DNA of 64,000 bases from Paenibacillus sp. 1011MAR3C5 (GTDB lineage Bacteria; Bacillota; Bacilli; Paenibacillales; Paenibacillaceae): positions 186,001-250,000 of the forward strand of contig NZ_QZCF01000001.1 in NCBI RefSeq assembly GCF_003591485.1. Direction: 5' to 3'. Below the pieces are notes generated by a model. That model saw nothing but the letters and a program-made list of their open reading frames with translations, did not search any database and was not told the origin of the DNA. Both the position numbers and the translations under genes were made by a program. Each line of letters begins with the position of its first letter. Positions within the stretch are counted from its first letter, which is position 1. This document shows positions 28,563-36,286 of the stretch, in pieces.

Positions 28563-28680
28563 TACTATATTACGCCTTCGGCTATGGGGGTGCGCTCGCG
28601 TTGCTCGCATTTGTGTTCGCACGTTCGCATCATACGCAGTTCTATGCATACAAAATCAAAATCAGTGGAGAAATGCTACT

Positions 28681-28839
28681 ATGATCAACAATAACACAGT
28701 AATTACTGGATACGCTTTGCTTGCAGCTCGTGAAATGGGCTTCTCTAAGGCTGAACTTGAACAATTGGAGGTTATTATGCGGTCGGTGCTTGATGAGTAC
28801 ACGGAGGATGAAGCGGCCGATTTCTACCGTCAGAACTAG
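28681..28839 (+). CDS. Small hypothetical protein
   Basis: This encodes 52 residues from ATG 28681, with GGAGAAATG upstream; the longer frame to 28534 covers the hairpin and is rejected. It is helical and acidic: 'YALLAAREMGFSKAELEQLE' followed by 'SVLDEYTEDEAADFYRQN'. It has the look of a small phage/element protein with a helix-turn-helix-like hairpin, but none is certain. Confidence 0.55.
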   Translation: MINNNTVITGYALLAAREMGFSKAELEQLEVIMRSVLDEYTEDEAADFYRQN

Positions 28840-28855
28840 GAATGTAATTGCGGAG

Positions 28856-28877
28856 GAGCCAGTACTATGATTGGCTC
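28856..28877. repeat. Intergenic hairpin, copy 2 of a related set
   Basis: GAGCCAGT and ATTGGCTC form a stem with the loop ACTATG, followed by TTCTT. Confidence 0.6.
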
Positions 28878-28923
28878 TTCTTAAGTCCCGCATTAATCTC
28901 GGCATATGAGAGGATTGAGTTCG

Positions 28924-29100
28924 ATGACTAAAGCAGTATACATCTCCCAACTTTCAAAGCAGGAGCAAGACGAGATAGCCGCAAAACTAAAGGCAATACT
29001 TATTGCAGAGGGTCTGTCAGAAATAGAGGTTTTCCGAACGGTTAAAGATGCAATGGATAGCAAATTAGCTGACCTTGCGTATCTACTCAACAATAATTGA
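28924..29100 (+). CDS. Small hypothetical protein
   Basis: This encodes 58 residues from ATG 28924, with GAGGATTGAG upstream. It is a helical acidic protein (YISQLSKQEQDEIAAKLKAI, then EGLSEIEVFRTVKDAMDSKL). Similar small proteins are known to me from Bacillus phages and elements without known function; the match is by impression only. It is the last gene of the rightward run. Confidence 0.55.
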   Translation: MTKAVYISQLSKQEQDEIAAKLKAILIAEGLSEIEVFRTVKDAMDSKLADLAYLLNNN

Positions 29101-29109
29101 TTCATTTGG

Positions 29110-29134
29110 GGGAGCCAGTCAGCACGGCTGGCTC
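29110..29134. repeat. Intergenic hairpin/terminator, copy 3 of a related set
   Basis: GAGCCAG and CTGGCTC form a perfect stem followed by TTTCC, between convergent genes. It probably ends the rightward transcript. Confidence 0.65.
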
Positions 29135-29141
29135 TTTCCTA

Positions 29142-29381
29142 TTACTTCTCGTTCATTAGCGACCTTACACTGAATGTGTAGTTTGGATCAGCCAAACGAT
29201 GTGCCATAATCTCCATTGCCAAATTTCCATTGTCATACGTAGGGGTATCTGAGCTTCGTTTCTTCTTTAGGTTCTCGTACAGGTTGATCATATGGGAGTT
29301 TGAGGCCTTTTGCGCTTCGGAACATGTACTCAACTCACTCTCACGTTTCAAAGCCTCTATTAGATCATCGTAATTATGCAT
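29142..29381 (-). CDS. Small hypothetical protein
   Basis: This encodes 79 residues from ATG 29381, overlapping the end of the next upstream small gene by 8 bases, with AAGGAG about 12 bases before the start. It is helical (YDDLIEALKRESELSTCSEA) with a basic patch (NLKKKRSSDTPTYD). The frame is open to 29441 but that part overlaps the acidic gene. Function unknown. Confidence 0.5.
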   Translation of the reverse strand: MHNYDDLIEALKRESELSTCSEAQKASNSHMINLYENLKKKRSSDTPTYDNGNLAMEIMAHRLADPNYTFSVRSLMNEK

Positions 29382-29484
29382 TGTCATCATCGTCTCCTTC
29401 ATCGTCTTCATCAGTGCTAAATCCAAATACATAATCTGCATAATACTCTTCGTCTTGCTCGTTCATTTCAATAGTGCTGTTCAT
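29374..29484 (-). CDS. 36-residue acidic protein
   Basis: This gene runs from ATG 29484 to TAA at 29374-29376 with GGGGG 9 bases upstream. About half of the residues are Asp or Glu, ending in a run rich in DDEGDDDD. It is translationally coupled to the next gene by an 8-base overlap. Small acidic proteins of elements can mimic DNA or neutralise a partner, but nothing shows that here. Confidence 0.5.
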   Translation of the reverse strand: MNSTIEMNEQDEEYYADYVFGFSTDEDDEGDDDDNA

Positions 29485-29535
29485 GCTGGTTGTCCCCCTG
29501 TATCAATTTTTAGTGTATTCCTCGCCACCGACAGG

Positions 29536-29970
29536 CTACAGTATCGTACCCCATAGATCGGGATCATTATCGGTAATGGCCTTCCAATGTGCTCGTTGCT
29601 CATCAATAGTCATATCAAGCGGTTCATCAGGTGCATCCTGATCAATTTTGAATTGCAGAATGCCGTCTGAGTACATTTCTTCATATAAGTACGATTCGAA
29701 CTCTTTTAATCGCCTCTTGGGGATTAGGCGCTGGCCAGTTTCAATAAGCGATATCGTCGATGCCTGCAAGCGGACAATCTTCCCTAGCTCTTCCTGGGAG
29801 AGATTATCATGAATTCTCTTAAGTTTGATTTGTTTATGCAGGGGCAACTGGTCAGGATCGATTAATACGCTCTTTCTTGCATTAAAAATACTCATGATAT
29901 CGTTGGGGTCTTCCACGTACGCCTTATGGAAACCGAATTCCCCATATTTCTTTAGATCATCAAAATCCAT
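29536..29970 (-). CDS. Protein with central Xre-type helix-turn-helix
   Basis: This encodes 144 residues; ATG 29970 is chosen for its spacing to AAAGGA, with ATG 29979 also possible. The first 50 residues are acidic and aromatic. Residues about 50-90 contain a helix-turn-helix: 'KQIKLKRIHDNLSQEELGKI' followed by 'VRLQASTISLIETGQRLIPK'. The C-terminal 45 residues are acidic (DQDAPDEPLDMTIDEQRAHW). It is likely a regulator, first gene of a leftward set of three with the two small genes after it. Confidence 0.75.
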   Translation of the reverse strand: MDFDDLKKYGEFGFHKAYVEDPNDIMSIFNARKSVLIDPDQLPLHKQIKLKRIHDNLSQEELGKIVRLQASTISLIETGQRLIPKRRLKEFESYLYEEMYSDGILQFKIDQDAPDEPLDMTIDEQRAHWKAITDNDPDLWGTIL

Positions 29971-30401
29971 AAACATCATTCCTTTGCAAGTTTCGTGCCT
30001 CCCCTCTGGTGTAAGAAAGGGAGGCTATATTAGGAAGGAGAACACGATACAGGGAACAGTTGGGAACCCGTATCGCTCTAACTCGAACGTAACCTTTTAT
30101 TTCGTTATTTGTCAAACGGTTTATTTACTCAATTAATAATCCTCATTTCCTTTCTACGACCTTTACACCCATGAAGTACATATGAATTACCAAACCCTTG
30201 TATGACTAGGCTTTCGGGCTTCTAAGGTCGAATTCTCAAACAGTGGTATGGAGCACCTTCGATGGGGGGCTAAGCACAAAATCAAGTAATCACGCTTAAT
30301 CATGGCTGGTTAAACACCGACTGTTAGCCATTCAATTGCTAAAGCAGGCTGCAATAATACGTGATATTATCGCTATATACTGGGAATTGGAGGATACAGG
30401 A
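29971..30401. other. Intergenic region between divergent genes
   Basis: About 430 bases without a supported gene. A GCCTCCC...GGGAGGC hairpin lies near 29998-30023. The minus strand carries TTGACA near 30112-30117, a possible -35 box for the leftward regulator, but the -10 box is poor. Confidence 0.4.
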
Positions 30402-30728
30402 ATGATAAAGGAACTGGTACATGAGGATGCATTCAGGAAGTATCTTGGCAAGGTATTAAGCAGTGAGAGGCTAATACGCGATTGCATATCTCGCAGTCGC
30501 CGTGTAGAGCTACATGAAGGGAATCTATTAAAACATTACAATGTGGATTGCGGAAGCTCACTACTTGATCGTTTGTCTTACAGTAAAGATGATGCGAATC
30601 GGGGAATTGAACCAGCACACGGTATTTCATTCAAAGGAAGTAAGGGATACATATCCATATATGAAGGAACGGTATCATTGAAGCAAGCAGTGGTACATTA
30701 CTTCGACTTCCTAAAGCAACAAGGATAA
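30402..30728 (+). CDS. Hypothetical protein
   Basis: This encodes 108 residues from ATG 30402, with GGAGG 8 bases upstream; the earlier TTG at 30336 has no ribosome binding site. The protein is mixed alpha/beta ('ERLIRDCISRSRRVELHEGN', 'GISFKGSKGYISIYEGTVSL'), with a C-terminal helix 'VHYFDFLKQQ'. No family is recognised. Confidence 0.5.
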   Translation: MIKELVHEDAFRKYLGKVLSSERLIRDCISRSRRVELHEGNLLKHYNVDCGSSLLDRLSYSKDDANRGIEPAHGISFKGSKGYISIYEGTVSLKQAVVHYFDFLKQQG

Positions 30729-30931
30729 TGGTGGTTCTTCCCCGCCGATCCGTAAGACCTAAAGGCAGCTCGCCGCAAGCAGGCTCTCCAAGCAAGTTGG
30801 AGAGGCGCAGGACAGCTTCTGTGCTTGCCAGTCGCATCGTAAAGGGCAAGCCGCTTACGCGGTCGCTGTGCGCCCCTTGACGTGCTTAATTTTGATCAAG
30901 AATCGTTTTGATGTGAAAGGAGTTACAATGC
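30729..30931. other. Non-coding region with short hairpins
   Basis: About 200 bases without a gene. CTCTCCAA-GCAAG-TTGGAGAG near 30783-30803 is a perfect hairpin, and a GC-rich stretch (CCGCTTACGCGGTCGC) lies near 30850-30865. No RNA family is recognised. Confidence 0.35.
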
Positions 30932-31171
30932 ATGGAAATGAAACCCTTTGAATGGATATCGTTTATACTAGCTGCTGCAGCTGTTGTCGTCAGTGTATTC
31001 TCATGGTGGATTGCCCGCCGCAAAACTCAGGCCGATAAAAGAAATTCAGTTGCCGTCTTCTTTCGGAACCCAGGGTACACTATATCACGAAAAACCTCAA
31101 CCCGTCGGTTGAGGTACGTGAACCCTATTTATTTAGTTATAATTGGTGACGCGACGCCCTCTCATAATTAG
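30932..31171 (+). CDS. Small membrane protein, possibly with an altered C-terminus
   Basis: This encodes 79 residues from ATG 30932, with AAAGGAG 8-9 bases upstream. Residues 6-28 (FEWISFILAAAAVVVSVFSW) form one membrane helix, followed by a basic stop-transfer (ARRKTQADKR). The last 30 codons run through the terminator hairpin of the opposite gene and into the end of that gene, so the original C-terminus has perhaps been replaced. Function unknown. Confidence 0.45.
   Translation: MEMKPFEWISFILAAAAVVVSVFSWWIARRKTQADKRNSVAVFFRNPGYTISRKTSTRRLRYVNPIYLVIIGDATPSHN
31090..31114 (-). terminator. Rho-independent terminator of the MORN genes
   Basis: On the minus strand CCTCAACC-GACG-GGTTGAGG is followed by TTTTTC, 19 bases after the MORN gene stop. 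Confidence 0.8.
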
Positions 31172-31843
31172 CTGCTTTAGTTCGTTATTTCGGAATGCTT
31201 CTTCAATGCAAGAAATCGGCAATAGTAATCTCCTGATCTCACTATAAATTCTCTCAAGCTCCTCCGAGTGGCCCCTTACTATCTTCCTATTCTTAACTAT
31301 CCCTGAGTCGTTTAACTTTTCAGGTAATTCAAATAAATCATACTTCATACTTGTGTTATATTTCGGACTGAAAACGAAGCCTTTATTGAGCATCGGTGAT
31401 TGATTATGATCACCGAAGTTCACGACACCGATAAATGGAATCGAAAGACATTTCCCTGTCGAAATGCCATTTACCCAATGTCCTATGCACCAAGTTCCAC
31501 AAGGGGCCACACTGATCCCGTAACCATTGGGCTGGCCATTTTTCCATTCTCCGTAATACTCATCCATTTCACCGTACACCAGTTTAACTATTTTCCCCTC
31601 TTCACCGTGATTCCAATAGGTCTCACAATAACTTCCATCCATTTGAGTCAATCTGCCGAATCCATGATACTTGCCATTGTTCCATTCGCCTGTGTACTGC
31701 TCACCGTCCATAGGACTAGTGAAGGTCCCGTGTCCGTAAATCAAGCCATTTTTCCAATAACCTTCTGCAACCGCTCCCTGTAGATTTACCTTGTGGAAAC
31801 CATTAAGCAGTTCACCATTAACCCGTGCTTTAATCGCTATCAT
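31133..31843 (-). CDS. MORN-repeat protein (second of a pair)
   Basis: This encodes 236 residues from ATG 31843 with AGGAGG upstream. The N-terminal 150 residues hold about five MORN-like repeats, seen as 'AEGYWKNGLIYGHGTF', 'YTGEWNNGKYHGFGRL', 'CETYWNHGEEGKIVKL' and 'YYGEWKNGQPNGYGIS'. The remaining 85 residues are helical (VKNRKIVRGHSEELERIYSE) and not recognised. MORN repeats form beta hairpins that bind membranes or proteins. It follows the other MORN gene by 12 bases on the same strand, suggesting one transcript and perhaps one complex. No signal peptide is seen. Confidence 0.8.
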   Translation of the reverse strand: MIAIKARVNGELLNGFHKVNLQGAVAEGYWKNGLIYGHGTFTSPMDGEQYTGEWNNGKYHGFGRLTQMDGSYCETYWNHGEEGKIVKLVYGEMDEYYGEWKNGQPNGYGISVAPCGTWCIGHWVNGISTGKCLSIPFIGVVNFGDHNQSPMLNKGFVFSPKYNTSMKYDLFELPEKLNDSGIVKNRKIVRGHSEELERIYSEIRRLLLPISCIEEAFRNNELKQLIMRGRRVTNYN

Positions 31844-31855
31844 CGAAATTGCCTC

Positions 31856-32431
31856 CTATGAAATTAATGTACCATCTATAATAAGTTCGTTGATATATTC
31901 ATCATGGAGCCAGTAACCTTCTATAACAGTTCTATCGGGATATTTGAGTGAACCATATCCCTTTCGGACAACATTCCATGAAGGAGTTCCAGCGTTCACA
32001 ATTATTGCGTCCCCCTTATAAACTGATCCATCACAATACTTGATGGTAACTGCTCCTACGACATCGAGCACATCGTTTACTTTCAGAGTTATTTCAGAAC
32101 CATCTGGTTGCTTGATTCGCCAATTTGGAAGCATAACATCATGTCTCCAAGTAGCCATAATCGCTCTCCCATTCGGGTAAAACTCGGTGCCTACACCATG
32201 TCGCTTGTCATTTACATATGAGCCTTTGAAAACATATCCATCTGGCATCTTAACCGAGCACTTACCGTGGAGCATGTCATCTTTCCAGAATCCCTTAATC
32301 TCATAGCCTAGTCCTTCCATTACTCCATAGCCATGACGCGCTCCATTCTTCACTTCACCTGAATATGTTTTCCCGCTTCCGCAATCTGCTTTATGGATAT
32401 GATATGACTCATTTGATTTCAAATAACTCAT
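31856..32431 (-). CDS. MORN-repeat protein (first of a pair)
   Basis: This encodes 191 residues. ATG 32431 abuts GAGGGG; TTG nine bases later would have better spacing. Repeats include 'YSGEVKNGARHGYGVM', 'IKGFWKDDMLHGKCSV', 'FKGSYVNDKRHGVGTE' and, after a linker, 'YKGDAIIV' and 'IEGYWLHDEYIN'. No catalytic domain is visible, so it is likely a scaffold. It is cotranscribed with the second MORN gene. Confidence 0.8.
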   Translation of the reverse strand: MSYLKSNESYHIHKADCGSGKTYSGEVKNGARHGYGVMEGLGYEIKGFWKDDMLHGKCSVKMPDGYVFKGSYVNDKRHGVGTEFYPNGRAIMATWRHDVMLPNWRIKQPDGSEITLKVNDVLDVVGAVTIKYCDGSVYKGDAIIVNAGTPSWNVVRKGYGSLKYPDRTVIEGYWLHDEYINELIIDGTLIS

Positions 32432-32558
32432 CCCCTCTGATCGGATAGTTTAAGTCGTAATAAATACCAATCAGTTCCACTACCAAAACTGCGTATGAAC
32501 CGATACAATTACTTGACTCTTTCGCCTTGGCATTTGATGATTCATGATCTGCGTCCCC

Positions 32559-33152
32559 CTATCTTGACATCATCTTGTCCCATAAGCCCTTCTTACCTTC
32601 TTCCGTCGGTTGGCTAACGGCTTCTGATCCATGATTTTCAAAGACCTTCTGAATTGTCTTCATTCCTTCGTCTTCAACAACTACTGCGACAGCGACCATT
32701 CGCTTCAAGGTAATGAAGTCCTTCCCCGCTTTATCGACTTCCCAACCTAGCTCATCCAATTGCGCATTAAGGTATTCTCGCGCCGCGATCGTACTGACCA
32801 CTTGCTTAGCGATCCTTCCACCGATTACTTCACAGTGGGATGATGTATTGGAAAGCGTAATCTCACTTACATCATCCAATTGTTGCCGAAGATGGTCTTG
32901 AATCCTGGTGATGACCAAAGCCTTTTCTACCGAACCAATCGTAGCCCTTGGCTTAGGTGCCGATGTCAGCGATTCAACAGTATGAATTAGAATCCATCTG
33001 CCATCGTGTGCGATATGACGCCCCTCCATGGCAATAATCTCGATATCCTGAATAACAGGAACATCTCGGATACTTGCCTGGCTAAAATCCTTAATTGCCG
33101 CCTCGCAGAAGAATACTCCGCTTTCTCGAACCATTGCATAAAGTGTACTCAT
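32559..33152 (-). CDS. Hypothetical protein
   Basis: This encodes 197 residues from ATG 33152 with AAGGAGG 9 bases upstream. The sequence is mixed alpha/beta and without known motif ('YAMVRESGVFFCEAAIKDFS', 'GGRIAKQVVSTIAAREYLNA', 'DFITLKRMVAVAVVVEDEGM'); its end is charged (EEGKKGLWDKMMSR). It lies upstream of the two MORN genes in the same direction with a gap of about 130 bases, so it may belong to the same unit. It is divergent from the Xre-nuclease pair. Confidence 0.55.
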   Translation of the reverse strand: MSTLYAMVRESGVFFCEAAIKDFSQASIRDVPVIQDIEIIAMEGRHIAHDGRWILIHTVESLTSAPKPRATIGSVEKALVITRIQDHLRQQLDDVSEITLSNTSSHCEVIGGRIAKQVVSTIAAREYLNAQLDELGWEVDKAGKDFITLKRMVAVAVVVEDEGMKTIQKVFENHGSEAVSQPTEEGKKGLWDKMMSR

Positions 33153-33302
33153 AGTTTCCGCCTCCTTGGTATTTGAGGAATCTTTGTGGCTCGGATAAAG
33201 ACTATCACGCCCATAATTATTTTTAAAGAGTTATCAAGAATATTACTTGCATCTCTTTATAGATACTAGATTCGTGGTATAATTAACATGGGAGGAGTAC
33301 TC

Positions 33303-33932
33303 ATGATAAAGAAAAACGCTGAATATAGAGGACGAATACTTGATGGTGATGATTTAATCCACTTCAACACATTAGGAGTCGGCCAGAAGCTGAGATACAT
33401 AAGGGAGATATTAGAGGTTGAGTATGGAGAAGAGTTTTCGAGGAGTAGTGTTGCTAAGGTTAGCGGGGTTATTTCCCATCAAGGATTACATCACTTGGAA
33501 GTAAACAGTAAGCGAAAACCCAAGGCAAGGACATTAAATAGGCTAGCTGAAATGTATAACATCCCCCACTCGTTGCTTGCAGATAGTCATGATATGCCAA
33601 AAAGCAGGTTCAGATTTGACCCTGTACCGATCTTCATTGGAAAACCAGAAGATAAAGCCCTGTACCTTAAGGACATGGATGAACAACAGCATAACTCACA
33701 CAGAGATATTGCTTCATTCATTCCTAAGGTCGATGATGTTTTAGAAGTCGATCTTGATATTGTTGTGTACGGCCCGCAATATCCTTTCATTCATAAGAAG
33801 CAGGTTGTTGCACACCGTGCAAAGCTCACAATGGACGATATCTCGACTATCCAAGAACTGATTGGCAAGCAGGTTGAAATTATAACAAGCCGTAGAGAAG
33901 CTCTTATGCAGCTCAAAGATAATCAAACATAG
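33303..33932 (+). CDS. Xre-like regulator paired with a predicted nuclease
   Basis: This encodes 209 residues from ATG 33303 with GGGAGGAG upstream and a TATAAT near 33276. Residues 20-80 hold an extended helix-turn-helix ('VGQKLRYIREILEVEYGEEF', 'SSVAKVSGVISHQGLHHLEV', 'RTLNRLAEMYNIPHSLLADS'), the form found in Xre/SinR-like regulators. The C-terminal half is a beta-rich segment (DDVLEVDLDIVVYGPQYPFI) likely to sense or bind something. It ends 12 bases before the nuclease-like gene, so both are co-expressed. Confidence 0.7.
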   Translation: MIKKNAEYRGRILDGDDLIHFNTLGVGQKLRYIREILEVEYGEEFSRSSVAKVSGVISHQGLHHLEVNSKRKPKARTLNRLAEMYNIPHSLLADSHDMPKSRFRFDPVPIFIGKPEDKALYLKDMDEQQHNSHRDIASFIPKVDDVLEVDLDIVVYGPQYPFIHKKQVVAHRAKLTMDDISTIQELIGKQVEIITSRREALMQLKDNQT

Positions 33933-33944
33933 GAGGTTCGCCGC

Positions 33945-34892
33945 ATGTCCATAACCAGCTTAATAGCCACGAATGACAAATTGAAATCACTTTTCGCTGC
34001 TATCTCCAATCTTAAGGAATCATTCATAGGGATGGATGGCGGCGATCCATTCCCATCTAAGCCTCAGATAATCGTACAGCGTGAAGGCCGCGCCAGTCCT
34101 ATGATCGGACATGCATACGACTATCTCTTGAGAGCTTATGTGCAACGGTTGAATGGCATCCATGAGGAACGCGAGAATGGCGATCTAGCCGCTGTTGTCG
34201 CCGTTAATATCTTGGACAGAAAGAACATCTATGAGGCGTATACTGGAATCGTGGAGCGGCGAAATGCCTACATAACAGGAGAATCACCAATCACTCAAGC
34301 TATTGTTGGAGATTCAATCATTTTGGGGCAACTGGAGCAGTATTACCGCTCAGGTACGGGGGATATCCCATCAATTCTTCAATCTAGAGATGAGGATGTT
34401 CATGACCTCCAAAGACTCATACAAGCCACGGAAAGGCATCACCAGTGTTTCCAAGCAACGCAAGGAATAACGTGCAATCCGCGCTTTGGACAAGCCATAA
34501 CAGCCCTTGTAGACGGCGCAGACGGTGACTTAATGATAGACAATACATTGATTGACATTAAGACGGAATCAGAATTCCGATGGAAGATTGGGCAAAGCCG
34601 CCAGCTTATTGCATATTGGATAATGTCGTGCCTATCACCTGGATTTACTCCTGAGATTAATCATCTGGCACTGTGGAATCCGCGATATTGCCGTATGGTT
34701 TCCATATCAGTAGAGGATATCTGCCGCGCATTTAACGTGATTGATTTCGTGGACTCATTCATTGCCATCATAACGGCTGACAACTTTGAAGGTAGTGCCC
34801 ATCTCTCCCCTGACCAACGGAAATCTCACATCCAATCAGTAAAGGAAACATGGAACGCTGCCGACAATCCGACAAGGAAGCTATACAGATAA
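33945..34892 (+). CDS. Predicted PD-(D/E)XK nuclease
   Basis: This encodes 315 residues from ATG 33945 with AGGAGG 8 bases upstream. The core motif is 'VDGADGDLMIDNTLIDIKTE': Asp195 followed by Asp204-Ile-Lys206, the D-x(n)-(D/E)-x-K signature, and then 'WKIGQSRQLIAYWIMSC', the Q-x-x-x-Y helix typical of RecB/Cas4-like nucleases. The N-terminal 170 residues are helical and not recognised. Proteins like this occur in phages and defence islands; whether it acts in defence or in the element's own DNA metabolism is unknown. Confidence 0.7.
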   Translation: MSITSLIATNDKLKSLFAAISNLKESFIGMDGGDPFPSKPQIIVQREGRASPMIGHAYDYLLRAYVQRLNGIHEERENGDLAAVVAVNILDRKNIYEAYTGIVERRNAYITGESPITQAIVGDSIILGQLEQYYRSGTGDIPSILQSRDEDVHDLQRLIQATERHHQCFQATQGITCNPRFGQAITALVDGADGDLMIDNTLIDIKTESEFRWKIGQSRQLIAYWIMSCLSPGFTPEINHLALWNPRYCRMVSISVEDICRAFNVIDFVDSFIAIITADNFEGSAHLSPDQRKSHIQSVKETWNAADNPTRKLYR

Positions 34893-34920
34893 AGGGACGG
34901 TTGCCGCCGCCCCTCTACAG

Positions 34921-36036
34921 TTAATTAGCCAGGTTCAACCCCGTAACAACACGTTTGTTTGGAACGATGATCGGAGCCCTCATAGCTCCAGTTGTTGCTG
35001 AGATAGTGGACGATCCAAGTACAATCCTACTGCTGGATTGCAACTCCCTGTCCACTACCAACGGTATAAATGGCTGCTGAATAACAGGCACGTTCGGAAC
35101 TTTATCCATCCATGGAAACAGTAAAGGCGGAAGAGGCACATTACTAATCACTGGCGCGATTCCCGCTTGGGCTATCCTCTTAAGATACTCCCTTTCTTGC
35201 CTCTCGTTCTCCGTATGTATACCGTTCGTACGCTTTACAATAAATCCGAGCAAGGTATCTGCCCACTTCTCCCCATGCATTTCTTTAAGCCGATGATGGA
35301 TATCCCGCTCATTGGTCATAACAAGACTGGATAGATTGAGCCGCCGCAAAAACCTCTCCAGGTAGTCATTAACGAATGATTCCGACATGACATGTCCAAG
35401 TTGCTGTGACTTAACATGCCGATTCATATCGTAATGAACCACACCAACTTCAAATCGCATCACGTTTTGGCTAAGTTCAAGATCGCGCTTATCTTGGCAC
35501 CCTTTCTCGATGAGTTGAGCCCTCTTATCGTAGAACTTACAGTCCTTAGAGCCATTCTCGAAGGCCGCAGTTTCATACCGATAATTAACTGTCTTGTATC
35601 CCGCCAACGAAAGCTGTGCAATAGCCTGCACTTGAGCCGCAACATCAGGCACCTTGAAATCATAGTACGCATCCCCGCTTCTGACCCTCCACTGATCGGC
35701 GGGCCGCAAAAACTCAATGGCTAAGTCATTAACGAATGATTGCTGTAACTTATCGATAAAGGCGGATACATGAGTAGCATCCATACGCTTCATACGGTAT
35801 CCGAACATGAAGTATGAGCAACAAGGAATAGTTATAGTTACTCTCCCTCTGTCCTTGTTGAACTTGAGTCTAGGCATTAGTGGATCGTTCTGTAGCTCGT
35901 AGGAGAAGGTGGTAAGCTCGTCCTCTTCTTCTTCCCCTGGGTTAAGATACTTTACCCTAGCTCTCTGATCCATCATACACTTTAGTCCTGTTTCTGGTAT
36001 TCTACAATCCGCTACTATGGTGAGTGTATCGAACAT
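34921..36036 (-). CDS. Phage/plasmid replication protein, gene II/X-like
   Basis: This encodes 371 residues from ATG 36036 with AGGAGG upstream. The start 'MFDTLTIVADCRIPETGLKC', the region 'YKTVNYRYETAAFE' with 'KDCKFYDKRAQLIEKGC', and 'NVMRFEVGVVHYDMNRHV' match the layout of phage/plasmid replication proteins of the gene II/X family, which nick a replication origin for rolling-circle synthesis. The family includes proteins of integrative plasmids. No nearby ssDNA origin was identified. The last 80 residues are Pro/Val-rich and probably flexible. This is the best evidence that the 32-kb element replicates or once did. Confidence 0.7.
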   Translation of the reverse strand: MFDTLTIVADCRIPETGLKCMMDQRARVKYLNPGEEEEDELTTFSYELQNDPLMPRLKFNKDRGRVTITIPCCSYFMFGYRMKRMDATHVSAFIDKLQQSFVNDLAIEFLRPADQWRVRSGDAYYDFKVPDVAAQVQAIAQLSLAGYKTVNYRYETAAFENGSKDCKFYDKRAQLIEKGCQDKRDLELSQNVMRFEVGVVHYDMNRHVKSQQLGHVMSESFVNDYLERFLRRLNLSSLVMTNERDIHHRLKEMHGEKWADTLLGFIVKRTNGIHTENERQEREYLKRIAQAGIAPVISNVPLPPLLFPWMDKVPNVPVIQQPFIPLVVDRELQSSSRIVLGSSTISATTGAMRAPIIVPNKRVVTGLNLAN

Positions 36037-36206
36037 AATGGTGTGCCTCCTACGAGAATTTGTATAACAATCGGGTTATTATATTGGAGCATGAACGCTT
36101 CAACCTGATCTGCATGTATCCGATCTAAGCGAAGCGTAAGGAAGTTGTTCATGGCGAATCATCTCCGTTTCGGTTTATTACGAACGATCATAACATATAC
36201 ATTTCA

Positions 36207-36253
36207 TTTACGCAACATGTTTTATTGCGTTTACGCAACATATGTGATATACT
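36207..36253 (+). promoter_or_regulatory. Promoter with repeated operator upstream of an Xre regulator
   Basis: TTTACGCAACAT occurs twice (36207-36218 and 36230-36241), and TTGCG-TTTA-CGCAA forms a palindrome. TTGCGT (36225-36230) and TATACT (36248-36253) are 17 bases apart, so the operator covers the promoter. Confidence 0.7.
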
Positions 36254-36286
36254 ATTCCTACAGAAGAGAAAGGAACGTGAATCCAG

